A stretch of 64,000 nt of DNA from positions 1 to 64,000 of the forward strand of contig JAIXMO010000054.1 in NCBI GenBank assembly GCA_025677825.1, in the 5' to 3' direction. The translations under genes and the position numbers were made by a program. The notes below the pieces were generated by a model. It did not search any database. It was given only the letters and a program-made list of their open reading frames with translations, and was not told the origin of the DNA. Positions 1-13,312 of this stretch are shown here, piece by piece. The stretch is from Helicostylum pulchrum (Eukaryota; Mucoromycota; Mucoromycetes; Mucorales; Mucoraceae). Position 1 is the first letter of the stretch. Every line of letters starts with the position of its first letter.

Positions 1-182
1 AGAAAGGTTATAATCTTGCTCAATTCCTAGACCCCCTTGATAATATAGCTCTCCTAAACGAAATGACGCATCAAAGTAACCTTTTCTTGCACTTCTTTCA
101 TAATATGATATAACCTCGCCGGGTTTTCCTATTTTCTCTTCCGCGATTTGTCCTTTTCTGTATAAGTCTTCGCCGGTAGATG
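1..182 (-). CDS. Sel1-repeat protein, 3'-truncated by window edge (possibly decayed)
   Basis: The minus strand is open across this stretch and encodes a Sel1-type (SLR) repeat: residues such as YYERSARKGYFDASFRLGEL followed by YYQGG. Sel1 repeats are TPR-like scaffolding helices; fungal members include chitin-synthase activators and many uncharacterised proteins. An AG acceptor (ctatag) lies just upstream at 183-188, with an in-frame stop beyond it, so this looks like an internal or last exon. A second short Sel1-like stretch (frame reading LGALYYQSH then stop) is visible on the same strand at about 557-600, which suggests either further exons or decay. The 3' end lies outside the window. Family assignment is fairly safe; intactness is not. 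Confidence 0.55.
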
Positions 183-1599
183 CTATAGATTATATAATAT
201 AAGTTAGATACTTTTTTTTATCTCTAACTATTTGAAAACATCTACGCAACTTACAAAAAATCATTTTCTCTTTTTTCTAAAAAAAAATAGGTTAAGGAAA
301 AAGAAAAAGAAAAAAAGATGAAATAAATCTTTTTTAAAATAACAGAGCGTTACACAGTTGAGCCATGTAATATCTCCTGTACGCATTTTTTCTATGGAGT
401 ATTTATTATTGAATTCCGAGCGTAAATGCAAATATAGTATGTTTAATTATTTTCTTTCTTTTTTTAACGAACCTTCACAGGCTTTTTTTTTCACTTTAAA
501 ATATTTTTCGGTCGATTTGAGCTAAAAGAGGGTCAATACATGTCTCGAAAATAGATCAATGGCTTTGATAATATAGAGCTCCTAATGTTTTACTAGAATG
601 CACTCCTTAGTTTATAACGTTATTTGCGTTTGCTAATCCATCACAAAGTGCTTATTACGAATTCATGTTTCTTTTTCAGTGAAAAAAATATTTTATAGTT
701 TTTATTAGATATTAGATATTAGATATTCCAGATATTCCTATACAATTAAATCGAATAATGTTTAATTAAACCTGTAAAAATTATCTTGAACTTACAAGAG
801 TTTAAGGCTTTGGTAGATTACGCGAAGCATCCGGAAGCTCCAATCCTTGTGTTATTTGAAGAAGATGGAAAGCTGCAGCTCTATCCGAGGGTGATCGAAA
901 TCTGGAAAAAATCCATCCTTAAACCGAACATACCCTTATATCGAACAGTGGACGGGATAATTATATATGCAGCGATAAAAAATACTGCACAAGTTTTTTT
1001 TTCTTTTTGTGAAATCCCAAACATTAGGACGAGTTCAATATAAGATTCGCTGCGTAAATTATTGATAAGTCCTGGAGCGGCATAAAAATAGATACCTTAA
1101 AGAAATAGTCAATGATCGAGTAAAATTCCCAAAATAGCTCTTAAGCCTATCCAGCTTATTATTAAAAAGATATATATTCCGTAGCTTCATATAGAAGAGC
1201 TTAAACATTAGAACCACAGCTAAATTTCTCAAAAAAAAAAAAAACTAACTAAGCACTTTGCTTTTTTCACCTCTAAATGCACGGTTTTACGTGTTTAATT
1301 GATTGTTATATTACCAATAGTTTTATTGTTTTTTGCAACGATATATACAAGATTGGCGGAAGTAATAGATTAATTTGTTTTACAATAAGCATGCAGCAAT
1401 CGCAAGAAATAAAAAAACACTGCTAAGAAAAAAATCTCATTAATATCGCAACTAAAAAAATTCTCTTACATAAGAAATCACCGCTGATTTTAGCAGTTAT
1501 AATAAGAAACATGAAGCTCATTTTGGGCCCAAGTTGTGTAATACAAAATAATAATTTTGAATATATCTTTGATTAAAAACGTACTTTTTTGTTTTTTTT
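183..1599. other. Intergenic, AT-rich; short ORF fragment only
   Basis: Apart from the Sel1-like scrap near 557-600 (minus), I see one 85-codon open stretch at 786-1043 (+) that opens on TTG and has no family I recognise. About 50 bp of it (896-945) recurs at 46457-46505, so it is probably a repeat fragment and not a gene. The rest is A/T-rich spacer. Confidence 0.5.
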
Positions 1600-2010
1600 C
1601 GATTTCATTTTTTAGGGTCAACCTCTTTTGTTTTGTTTTTTGCCAAAAATAACGGTTTTTTTGCGATTACTCCGGATATAATTTGACTCTCTTTATGGCT
1701 TCTAATATAAATTTAATTATACTTTTAATGCAATAATTGAAAGAGTAATGAAGGTTTTAAATTTTTCATTTTTTGGGCAAAAAAAACGTCGTAAAACAGT
1801 GATTAAGCGTTCAGGTTTTTTAATAAAAATATGATTTTAGATGTATTAGATGCGCCCTGAAGAGCGCTATATTATCATTGTTTTCACAGGTAAAGGCAAA
1901 GTGGATCGGGAGTAATTACAAAATATTCACTGAAACACAAACGGGGTTGACACTCAAAATGACCAGAAATGATCAAAAATGAACAGCCGAAAAAAAGTAT
2001 CTAGAAAAAA
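1600..2010. mobile_element. Non-coding inverted-repeat element (MITE-like), copy 1
   Basis: Two inward-facing ends match each other: 1614-1634 (GGGTCAACCTCTTTTG...) and the reverse complement of 1932-1953 (GTGTCAACCCCGTTTG...). The match continues inward to GCGATTACTCC versus GTAATTACTCC. The roughly 230 bp between them has no ORF. A degenerate relative lies in opposite orientation at 59145-59690, sharing both the end and the internal sequence (for example CATTACTCTTTCAATTNTTG). This fits an old non-autonomous DNA transposon. No target duplication could be identified and no transposase source is present in the window. Confidence 0.6.
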
Positions 2011-3940
2011 TTGAGAAAATATAGAACAACAAGCAGTTTACAATAATCGCTATTAAAGACAACGTCCTGAGGATTAACTTTGACTAAGCAACTTGGGCAA
2101 ACGAATCCTTTCCTGACTTTTAATTATATAAAGAAAGCACCTTATTTCAATATCAGTAAAAATGGCATTTTTTATAAGTAATACCTAAATATCTACTTAA
2201 AAATGTGTGTTTTAAAGAGGATACTGGATACAAAATGCCAGATTGTATCACTTTAATAGTTCTTGAACTCACCCAGGCAGTTAAAAATATGTTGCTAGAA
2301 ACATTTTAAATTACATACAATCCTATGGCAAGGTTGGCAATCCCTTATCATGTTGATCATTGTAGTGCCTTAAAACTAGCACTGAACGTTTTATTTCGGA
2401 TGAAAGTAAGTCTATTAGGTAGTGATTAGAATATTTCTCTTATTTTTCTACTGCGATTTACTCTTTTCTCTTTGACTCTTTCGGTTCATAAACTTGAATA
2501 GCCACACCTTCAATTTCATTAAAGAGTAGGTTAGTAAATATTAAATGCCTTGATGTAGCCTTTAAAATGCATCGTTATTAAATAAATTATTATGAAAACA
2601 GTCCATATGAATGTCGTTTATATACAGCCCTTTATTTTAATTTTTTTAAAAAAAAATCAATAAAAATGAGAGCCGCAACTATCATCCCTCGGTTTTTATA
2701 AAGAGATAGGATTATAAAAAAGGAGCATTAGTTGTAAGCATTATTTCAACGTTTTTGATTGCCTAATATCTACAAATATTATCATCATCAATCGTACTCG
2801 ATCATATAAATGTCTTTTTTTTAAAAAAAAAAAAATACTATCACAATTTTTTTTAGAGTAAATCAAACATATATAGTGCATTTTCTTCTTCCTTGCAATA
2901 CCCACGTGGCTAAAAATTCCTTCTTATAGATTTAATCAATGTTTATCATTACATCTACCACACACATTGAACCCCTTCATCCGCCAGTTATACGAGTGGT
3001 CGGTACGAAATCAAATAATATTTTTTATAAAAAAAAAACGGAGATTGACGTAATATCATAACTCGAGCTACAATACATAATCATACTTTTTTAACACAAA
3101 CCAAGCGCTCAATTTTGAATACAGAAGTGAAAATCATAGGTTTCCATTCCTGTTTCTCTCCCGGGGGAATAAAGATTTCGCAGGAAAAACATATATGACT
3201 TTCAAAGTTTACCAGGTAACCATTTTATAATATACATACATTCTTTTATTTTAATCACAGTAGCTGCTTAGCGTTTTTTATATTAAAAAACTGATGTTCG
3301 CACGAATACGAAGTGATTTTGTAATAGTAACCATGGAACCGTATTGGGCCTGAATCTAAACAGTTTTTATGTGACCTTTTCCCCTGCACATGTTTCCGAG
3401 ACAAATAAACTTATCCGATTATAAGTTTTTTGTGCTCAACTGAAAAAAAAAAGTTTAATTTTTTAAAGATGTGCCATGTGTATTATGTAGTACAGTCCCT
3501 TGAAATGATGGGCGTTTTTTTTTTTTTAAAAAAAGAGTAGCTAGATATTATATATTATTTTGGTCAGAATAAGATGTCTCTCAATACGTTTGTATAGATA
3601 CTATAAATGACATCCCCTGTAATTGTAAGTTCCTTTTTATATCTTTTATTTATTTATTGGCGCATTATTAGCGCATAAAGTTTTTTTTTTTTTTTTTCAT
3701 TGGTAAATCCGAAAGTAACATTTACGTAGCACAAAAAGTTTTGTCTTTCAGCAAAAAAAACAAATTGATTTTACGTGTCTTCAATAAAAAGTAAAGTGGA
3801 AACAATTAAAAAAAAGCAAAGATTTATGATAGTATTTACGTTACATTTTTAAAAAAAATAATTGTGCGACACTATTTTGTACATTTTTATTATTTTGTGT
3901 TTGTTTGTTATTTATTTTTAAACGTATGAAAAAACCGGTG
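2011..3940. other. Intergenic, no gene seen
   Basis: A/T-rich spacer downstream of the Zn2Cys6 regulator. It contains several T-tract/A-tract junctions (2641-2656, 2815-2835, 3515-3534) and no open frame with recognisable protein. Confidence 0.6.
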
Positions 3941-6900
3941 TTACCAATACCGTACATCAGCAGATATACTAGAAGTATCAACATTCGTTGTAGTAGCGTT
4001 GATAGGTGACGGAGAAGAAACGATGCGAGGATTTTTATTCTCATCCAAGAACCCCAACAAGAAACTTTGTGACGGAGAATCCGGTAAATCCACCGAAGAA
4101 TTAGAGATCAGTCGATTATTAGGAGGTTGAGAGAACACAAAGGACGATGATGATGACGAAGAAGAAGAAAGCAAGAACGAGTTTAGTGGGTTACTTGTGG
4201 TAGGTTGACTAGTTGGGTTAGAGTTTAGCTGGTTTCCAAAGTACGCGTTCCATTCATCTGTATCTAACGAGGTGGGCATACCCCAAAATGCAGTACCTAA
4301 CGGGTCGAATTGTTCTGGTTGTTGAGAGGAAGGACCGGGAATAATACCGGGTGCTGCAAATGGGTCCATAGTAGGTGTAGTATTGTTTAAAAATGAAGAA
4401 GATGTAGGTGATGAGGTATTTGTATGTGCATGTTGGTTTGATAAATCCAATGCAGAAGATGAGCGAACGGATGAAATAGGAACTTGAGATGTAATACCGG
4501 GTGATGAAGAAGATGAAAATAATGGATAACTGTTATTACTTATATAATCTGTAGACGAACGTTGAGGTTGATGTTGCTGCTGCTGTTGTTGTTGTTGTTG
4601 TGATTGATTTGAATAGTCAGACATACTTGAACTTCTAACATTTGATGGTTGGTTCCAATGGCTATCAAAATTGGATGAAATGTTCATTGACTGTGATGAT
4701 TTGTTTTGATTAAACTGTAAACTGATATCCATTTGGTTTGGCGAAGAACTCAGCGCAGGTAAGACTGAAGAATTTAATTCGGGAGAGTTGGGAACGGCAA
4801 TAGAAGGTGGAGGACTCGACTTTGATACTTTTTTAGGGACGTACTTGTCACACTCAAGGTTGATATCACGTAACCCAGCCAATTCACCAAGGATGTTACA
4901 ACAACGAGCAGCATTTAACCAGGTAATTTCTAATTCGTCTAAAGCGCGCATCACTCGGTTGATATTGATTTTGGCGTCAAATGCTTTATCGGCGTCATCT
5001 GAAGAAGCTAGTTTGATAAAGATAATACCAGCTGTAAATACAAAGAACACAGAAAAATTATACACATATTTTAAATGGTTTTCACCCAACATAATATTGA
5101 TAATATCAAGAATTGAACTAGCGGCAGATTCGCAAATATCGTACGAAGGCAATGAAATAGGTAGTTGAGACTGTGTTGGACCTGGAATAAACGATCTGTG
5201 TAATAAAATAACGGTTGTATAGTAAATCATGTGTAATTGACAAATTGGTGAAGGCGGATCAGGAGCCATTTCACCGGCTTGTGTATTAGGTAATTTATAT
5301 TGCAAAGATACAGGTAAATTATTGTGCCATTGAGTTAATTGTCGATTTAAGGTTGTCAAAATATGATCGATATGGTGAGAAGATGTATGTTGTCTTGCTT
5401 TGGCATAGTAGATATTCTTTAACACATGACCCAATATATCACAAATCTTGATCGATTGAATAAATACTTCTAAAAGCTTAGCAGGAGGTCTAGATGAATC
5501 TTTGCAGGTTGGTTTAATCATTTCGTCATCATCGACAGAAGGAAACGGTACATCACAATCTCTTTCTTCAAAATTGGCTGAACGGCCATAAATAGCACTT
5601 GTGATTCTATCAACAATGAAACAACACCAAAATACTCTCTTTCTTCTCTCTCTTTCTTCTGGAGAGATATTCCAGTGATCACAGTTACGGTTTAAGCCTA
5701 AATCTTGAGCCATTCTAAATGCCTAAAAAAAAAATATGAGTACAATATGATATATTACTATATAATTTATGTATTTACCATGCCACTGTATAACCAAGCT
5801 CTAGCAGCTTTCATGGCACCCATTTGATGACTTGCCATTAACAATAAAGCTTGTACAGTTGAAATTCTTGGCGTATCGTAATAATCATCTAATAAACACT
5901 TTGCTCTTTCAAAAAAGATATCACCAGCAGTATCAGGTGAAGAAGGATCAGATCTCACACGTTCATCAGGGGTAACTCGTGACGCGATAGCATATATTGC
6001 ATTTAACAAAAGCGGTGATATTGGTTCTAGTGGAGAATGGCTACATACAAGACGCCTTTTATAGAACATGGGTAACACAGGATAGAAATGAGTCAGATAC
6101 AATACAACTAAATGTTCAGATAAATCCTTTGGTGGTAACTCTAACGAGTCAACATTAACATGTTTTTGATTCGTTGTTGAATTGGTGTTGTCGGTGTCGT
6201 TGTTGGTGGTGTTGTTGTTGGTACTGTTACTGTTGGTGGTACTGTTGGTGGTACTGTTGGTGGTGTAAGAGTTTTCAATCTGTTGATCTTTTTTAGATGA
6301 TTTGTGACAGTATCCAGAGAAATGAAATGCACCATTTTGATATGTTCGACTGTTTTGTAATAAATAAAATCCAGATGATTTACCCAAGTATCGAACTTGA
6401 CCATTCTCGTCCATTGATAATTGACCTTTGCTATCATTTAAATCTGTGTTATTATCATTATTAGTGTTATCGTGTTGCTCAGGTAATTCAGATTGACTTA
6501 ATGTAGGACTATTAAATAAAGTTGGCGATAGAGGAGATTGAGTTGTTGTAGTAGGTGTAATATCAATTGGAATAGGTCGTCTACGTTGTCTACGCTGTGG
6601 TCTTACTTTAATTTGTTCACCTAATGGTGTTTCCAACGGAGATTGTAATTCGTTTAGTAACTCTTTTGTGCGTGGATCTTCTTCTTCTTTAACGATATCA
6701 TTTAAATAACTTTCTAATTTGTGTAATCTATTTTCTATTGCTTCAATGTAACCTTTTGGTGGTCCTCTCTAAACAAACACAGACAAAAAAAAAAAAAAAA
6801 AAAAAAAAAAGTTAGTTACATATGTACGTTATTTATTTTTAGTTGAGTTCCCGGAGTTAGCGGGGGGAATAAAAAAGAGAGGGAATTATGTGATAGTGAC

Positions 6901-7160
6901 TCACCTTTTTTGTTGTATCCTTATAACTACACTCTAAATTAAATGCTTGACAATTACTACATACTGGCGCAGTACCGTCACATTTGATCTTTTTCTTTCT
7001 ACATAAATCACTGCAAAAAAAAAAAAAAGGTTAGAGTTGTTATTTTTTTTTAAAAAAAAATGTGGGGTAGGATTTATGTAGGAACTAAAATAGGGATACA
7101 TTACCAGGCACGGCTGACTCTTTGTCTTTTGACAGTAGCATCATCACTGCTTAAAGACAT
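3941..7160 (-). CDS. Zn(II)2Cys6 transcription activator with fungal_trans domain (XlnR-like type)
   Basis: Four exons join in phase: 7160-7105, 7010-6905, 6768-5779, 5722-3941, giving about 977 aa. The N-terminus carries the binuclear zinc cluster, with cysteines at residues 19, 22, 29, 36, 39 and 46 (spacing CX2CX6CX6CX2CX6C), followed by RGPPKGYIEAIENRLHKLES, the usual linker and coiled coil. The middle holds the fungal-specific regulatory domain (fungal_trans), ending in the signature around WNISPEERERRKRVFWCC and DCDVPFP in exon 4. The C-terminal third is Ser/Gln/Asn-rich with a polyglutamine run (about 4572-4601), typical of an activation region. The first 18 codons sit in a separate exon and the zinc cluster is split after its first Cys. 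A nuclear DNA-binding regulator is clear; its targets are not, because homology in this class does not predict the regulon. Confidence 0.9.
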
Positions 7161-7826
7161 TATTTAAAAGGGGTGATTTTTTTTTGTATATAAAAAGGGG
7201 GAAAATAAGAAGAAGAAGAAAAACTAAATGAAATGAAATGAAATGAGAGAAAAAGAGATTCCCTATTTATTTCATTGAGATTCTTTTTTCGTTTTTTTTT
7301 TTTTTTTGTGTGTGCGAGATAACAAACTCAGATTGTTGGTTTTTTTTTTCTTGTATGACAATAAGAGTAATAATGTTTTCCAGGTCTCGAACCAAACCAA
7401 CGGTATTTCTTCCGTTTGTTACGTCATGATAAAAAATTGAGCTTGTTTACGAAAACAGTACAATGATTGAATTACTCAGCAGCTTGTATTTTATCCTTTT
7501 TGTTTGTGCGTCCGCTAACCTCACAGTAAAATGACGAATTAGATTTATTTTGACCAAATCAAGAAGATTATTCTATAAATACATCTTTTTTTTTAAAAAA
7601 ATAAAGTGTGCGTTATAATGCCATGGAACTCAGATAGACTCCTTCCCTGCCAATATTTAAACAAAAGTCTCATTTATACTATCTTGGTATAGCTACTCAA
7701 AAAAAATCCACGCTTGAAAAAAAAAGAAAGGGGGGGATATGTATATTTTATTTATTTATTTTTTCCGCTAAATGTTCTGATAGATTACAAAGTATAGATT
7801 ATTATTTTTTTGGCTACAAATAATAC
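7161..7826. other. Intergenic between regulator promoter and myosin 3' end
   Basis: The part near 7160 is the 5' flank of the Zn2Cys6 gene and has T/A-rich tracts (7043-7060 lies in its first intron; T9A7 at 7586-7601). The part near 7826 is the 3' flank of the myosin gene. No other gene seen. Confidence 0.6.
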
Positions 7827-10800
7827 TTAGGACGCAATAGCAGTAGCCATTGTTTCATTATTTTGTTGAATTAAGCTTGTTAAACGACGAAGACGCTTCA
7901 AATTTAACTATAAAAAAAAAGAAGATATATTAGTAAAAGTAATTGGAAATAAAAAGAGTTTTAAAAAAGCAATGCTTTACCCATGAAGGAAGATAGATTT
8001 CAGATCTTGTATCTCTAGGCACAGGGACCTCAAATGGATTTGAAGTATTTTCAATTGAGACTGAATCTAAAAGCAACACATCACTCTTATCACCACTAAC
8101 AACATGAGACGCAACTGCCTTTAAAATTTCGGGCTTAATAGGGTTTTCATAATCAGCAGTGTAATATTGAGAAATCAACTTTTGAATTTGGGTAGGTGAT
8201 AAGATCCAGCAGACATCGTAGATATTCTCAATATCTTCCAATGTTGCCTTCTTAAATTGAAGTAATTTGGTCGTTTGCATTAAATGTTCAAGTTGAAGTG
8301 CTCCTTCAGGGATATCATGGCTCTTACACCATTCTTCAATACGCGTAATGTTGTATTGAATTTGCATTGCTCTCTTCCAAGAACAGAAATTCTTTCGCAT
8401 CAATAAATCATTAAATGCAGAAACACCAATCAGCTTTAACAACTCGGTTAATGCCTGAGTTGCCACAGATTGTTCAATATAATAACATTTCATCGTGCGC
8501 CAAATCTTGTTCAAGAAATTCAAAAGATCGTCCATAGAGTAACTTGGTTGAGAGGTACCGATCAACAACTTGTTGAAGAACCTGCCATTATCACTTGTAA
8601 TAAACCCAGGAAGAGATTGTCCCTCTACTAAAGCTGGAATAATCATCTTGCTAATATGCTTTTTAATTTCCTTCATCCAAGCATGATAAATATTATCTTC
8701 CAAACATTGCATTTCAAACTTGATGGTCTCCATCAACTTGCTGAAATCATGTCTACCAATCGACTTGCGTTTATCTTGGAACATCTCTTGATCTATTTCA
8801 ATATGTGCAATACAAATCAAAGACAATAATTCGTGTACATTGGTTAACCAAAACGTACAAGGTACAACCGCATCTTCATCTGTAAAGCTTAAGAACTGCT
8901 TTTGAATCGTATCCATAACATTAAACAACAACCTTTCCGATTCTTGAATATACCCAAACTCCCACATCTCATTGACACACACACTAATTGTATGGGCAGG
9001 GAACAAGATTTCCTTTTGAGAAGGTGGGTTCTGTAAAGTAGGTAACGGCATTTTGACAGACTTGATTAATCCCTGAAGAATTTCTTCTTGTAAAGCATCA
9101 TCATTACGCAACAAGGCATGAATTTCTTCTTCTGGACTTTCATCAATCGATCCAGATAATCCGCCTGACGACTTTGCGCCAAGTAAAGCGCCGAAATGAT
9201 CAATGGAGGTAGGACGAGGATTTTTACCAAAGTTTTCGTTATTTCGCACATTTTCCAGCGACGTCTTGAATCGACTGCCGTTATGCATATCTGCCGAACT
9301 ATTACGACGAGGTTTACGGTGGTTAGGAACAGGTGTGGACGGGTTGGCGGTAGACGTGGCCGTTGCGGACGCAGTAGGGTAAATACCACCGGGAGATCGG
9401 CTTCTGTGACGAGGCACCGATTCAGGATCCAACGAGCGATTGGGAGAAGGAGAAGGATTACGCATACCAGGTGCGGGCGAGATAGCTCGCAACGCGTTAT
9501 TGGAGCCTTGCCTGCGTGGCGTATGTAGAGCTTGAGAAAGCTGTGTCTTGAGAGCAGCTAACTGATTACGAAGTTCCGCTACCTCTGATTCATCCGTTGC
9601 GTTCTTTGCACGTTCATCCGCTTCCTCCAAAGATTTTTTGAGACTAGCAGTCTCTGCCTTTTCAGTTTCCAATTGAGACTTGATGAGAGTCAATTCACGA
9701 TCTTGACTCTTGACCTTTTCGGTAGACATACGATGCTCGCTTGTTAACGCAGTGAACTCCGACTGCAAAGTATCGAATTGAGGTTTAGGAACTGTGGGTT
9801 CTTGTAACTTCTCATCTAGATTCTTTGCTCTCCTTTCCATTTTTTCATGCTTGTCGATCCAATTTTTAATCTGTGCTTCCAGTTGTAAGGAGCGGTCGTT
9901 GGCTGACTTTCGCTCGTCACGTACAGCAGTCAAGGTCTGAGTTAACTCAACGACCTTGTTCTCAAGCGCGTAAGAGACCTCCTTAAAGTGACTGACCGAA
10001 CGTGCTTCCGTACGTAAACTAAACAGATGTTTGCGTGCAATGTTTCGTCGAATACACGACTGCACATGAATAATCAACTCTCGCTTGGCCTTGAAACTCT
10101 TTCGCGCAAACCATCCACGTACCAGTTTTTGGATTTGAACTGCTGCTGCGTGTTCACGAAGTGCGACATGATTACGTTTCGCCAATTGTGAGCGAACAAC
10201 CGTTTGAAGTCGAAGAATAAACGTTTGCTTCAACAAGAACTGCTTACGTGCCGTGTATCGGCGCCAGTTCTTTTGGATGACAATAACTGCCTTTTCTTCT
10301 TTCAATGCTTGCATCTTGGCTAATGCCACCTTACGACGAGCAACACATTGGACTTGAATAGCCAACTCTTTGGTACGCAGGTAACGTGTACGGTAGATAA
10401 AACGTCTCATATGTTTTTGTAAAGTGACAGCGCATTCGTTGAAACGATCTGATCTTAACTTTTCCAAATAAGCCAACTACGTAACAGAAAAAAAATTGAA
10501 GTTAGTTTCTTTCTCTTTCTCTTTCCCTCTGTATATATATATATATCTTTACCTGACCGGCACGGAAGAAAATCTTGGTAATACCAACTTGGAACTTATC
10601 CTCGTCCTTGATAGAAGCACTCAAAATAACAGAACATAACTCCCTTACTTCAGGTTTTACTTGGGGATCCCAATGCTTGGAAGATACCAAAGCAAAATAA
10701 CGATCAGCAAACTCTTCAAAGGTCCAACGAGAGGGGTAACCTGCACAACTGATACGAATGGTTTCCAACACACCACAAGCACGTAATTGAGAAAGTACCA

Positions 10801-13312
10801 TACTAGGATCGAATTCCCAGGCTATCTTGGCCTCGTTTGGTTTAATACAACGAATATAATGAACGTTTGTACCTCCAATTGTGTCCATCAAGTTGATCAA
10901 TGAAAGTTTAAAGATGGAACCCAAAGTTGGTTTTCTAGCAATCATACTCATACGCTTACTATTTTCAGGCTATCCGTGAAGAAAAGAGGGGTTTACTTTA
11001 TGCTAATATTTTTTTAGAAAAAAGAATTCTTTTACTTACAGTTGGTACAGGGTTACTTGAAGCAGCTTTATCCAAAACATCAGTCAAGAAATCAAATTCA
11101 GAGCTTTGTAAAAGAGCTAAATGCTCATCAGGAACAGTATCCTTATTCTTATCAATGAAACTTTCAACTTCATATTGTACATCCAAAGCATAATGAGCAA
11201 TAGTAAACGCATTGTTTGAGAAACGAGGCTTTTTGAAATAGTTTTTAAAGTTGGGTCCTTCAAAGTTGGAGTATAATTTTTGAACAAAAGCTTGATCAGA
11301 ACCAGAAGGTAAACGAGATTCCTATAAAGAAAAAAAAAATTGTTATATAATCGTTTCACACACACACATATATATATATAATAAACTTTACCTCATCTAA
11401 TAAAGATAAAATACCTAATTTTCCTTCAATCAATTCAATACACTTTTGATTATCACTAAATTCAATAAATGTCCAATTGATTTTTTCACGCACATACTCT
11501 TCTTGCTCCAATTTAAAGACATGCTGATTGAACTGTTGTTGTAATTTTTCATTTGCATAATTAATACAAAACTGTTCAAAGGAATTCTTTTTAAAATGCT
11601 CGAAACCGTAAATATCAAGCACACCAATAAAGTTTGCTACGATACTAGGATCAGGACAAGAAAGACTATCATTTGTAACTGAAGTAAGCCAATCGAATAA
11701 ATTTGCATAGACGTATTTAGCGACTGAATCCTTTACGATATGAGCTTGTGCGGGACTCAAGTTGGTTACAATCTTTTCAGAGCGAGTAACGATTTGTTTA
11801 CGAACAATCCATTTTCTGAAATCAGCAGCCTTGATACCGAGTAAACGAGTTGTGATTAAAAGAGCAGGATCTGTTTCAGATAACATGGCATCACCACGTC
11901 CCGTGATTTTGATATTACCCAAGTGAAGCAATGCAGCTAATAACCTGAAAATCTTCCATTGTAATTGAACAGATAAACCAATAGTGGATAAAGCTCGTTG
12001 CGTCGTTTCGAATTCTGCTGCATCATCTACTCCGGGAATAATACCAGTACCACTTTGATTTAAATAATGAAATTGACTATAGTCACCTAGTTCGAATTCC
12101 TTTTTTTCGGATAAAGGAATACCTGCACAAAGCTATGTACATAAACAAATAAGTATACACATAACATAACAAGCAATAAAATAACAATAATAACCTGATA
12201 AAAGATGTGATAATTTCTTTCGACTTCAGGCTGATAAATTAAACGTGATCTTTCTAAAAGATAGGTTCTAATTTTGGCGCCAACAATATTTGCACTATCA
12301 TCAAACTGAATTTCGATGTATTTACCGAATCGAGAAGAATTATCGTTTCGAGTAGTCTTTGCGTTACCAAAGGCTTCCATGATTGGATTAGTAGCTAAAT
12401 AATAAAATAAAAAAATTTAGTTCATCTACTTTAGATTATATACAACTTTTTTTTACCTAAAATTTGTTCCTCTACTTCAGTCATGCCTAACTTTTGTTTC
12501 TTTCCTTGTGATTCTTGATCATCAGCTGTAGCGAAATAACGCATAATATACTTTGCACTCACAGTTTTACCAGCACCACTATAGTAAAATACAATGAATT
12601 TTTTTTTTAGCCCCTGGACCATTTTTTTTTTCTTTGTGTACACGTTTCAGATTATTATTATTTTTACCTCTCACCAGAAACAACAATGGTTTGATTTACT
12701 TGTTCACGAATCATACAACGATAAGCGTCTTCAGCAATAGCAAATAAATGAGGCTCAAGCTCACCACGTCTTCTACCAGAATATTGTTGAACAATATCTG
12801 GATCATAAAGAGCAACACGATCAAAAGGATTGACAGCAATTAATACAATACCAGAATAAGTATAAATTAATCTTTGCATATAACGCGTGCGGATAGTATT
12901 TAATACTATACAGAAAAAAAAAACATGCGGTTAAAAAAAAAATAAGGCTATAATAATAAAAGACATACCTGCGGGTTCGTTCAAGTAACTTAGGTTGGTT
13001 AAATCATCAGTATATTCCATCTTTGGTGGATTACGAAGCGGAGGTAGTTTTGATCCACCATTCTTTTCCAGTTCTATCATTGTAGACTCAAATACATACT
13101 CCTATTATAAAATATATGAGTATGCAAAAAATCACGTTATAATGCATATACTTTACTCTTTCGTCATTATCACTTTGAAACACGAGTCGTACTTTGGTGT
13201 CAGTAATGTTGCTTGATGAACAAGTGGTAGAAACCCAGGCTTCTATGTCATCTTCAAACCATGCCTTTGTTCCTTGTGTAAACACTTGTACTTGTTGATG
13301 AACATTGGCCAT
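7827..13312 (-). CDS. Class V myosin heavy chain
   Basis: Ten exons join in phase: 13312-13157, 13101-12969, 12905-12668, 12578-12457, 12394-12195, 12132-11392, 11321-11040, 10969-10553, 10476-7981, 7907-7827, giving about 1621 aa, the usual length of a fungal myosin V. The motor domain spans roughly residues 1-763: P-loop GESGAGKT near 173-180 (split by an intron), switch-type NDNSSRFGK, the relay LDIYGFE, and the actin-binding [10 protein letters not shown]. Exon 9 starts with about six IQ motifs (residues 770-915) that bind calmodulin-type light chains, then a coiled coil, a Ser/Pro-rich linker, and a cargo-binding DIL/globular tail to about residue 1600. In fungi this protein carries vesicles and organelles along actin to growing tips. 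The last exon adds 26 residues only. Neighbouring genes give no operon-like hint. Confidence 0.95.

Noticed and set aside
9196..9528. 110-codon plus-strand Arg-rich frame
   Set aside because: Antisense to the Ser/Pro-rich linker of myosin V.
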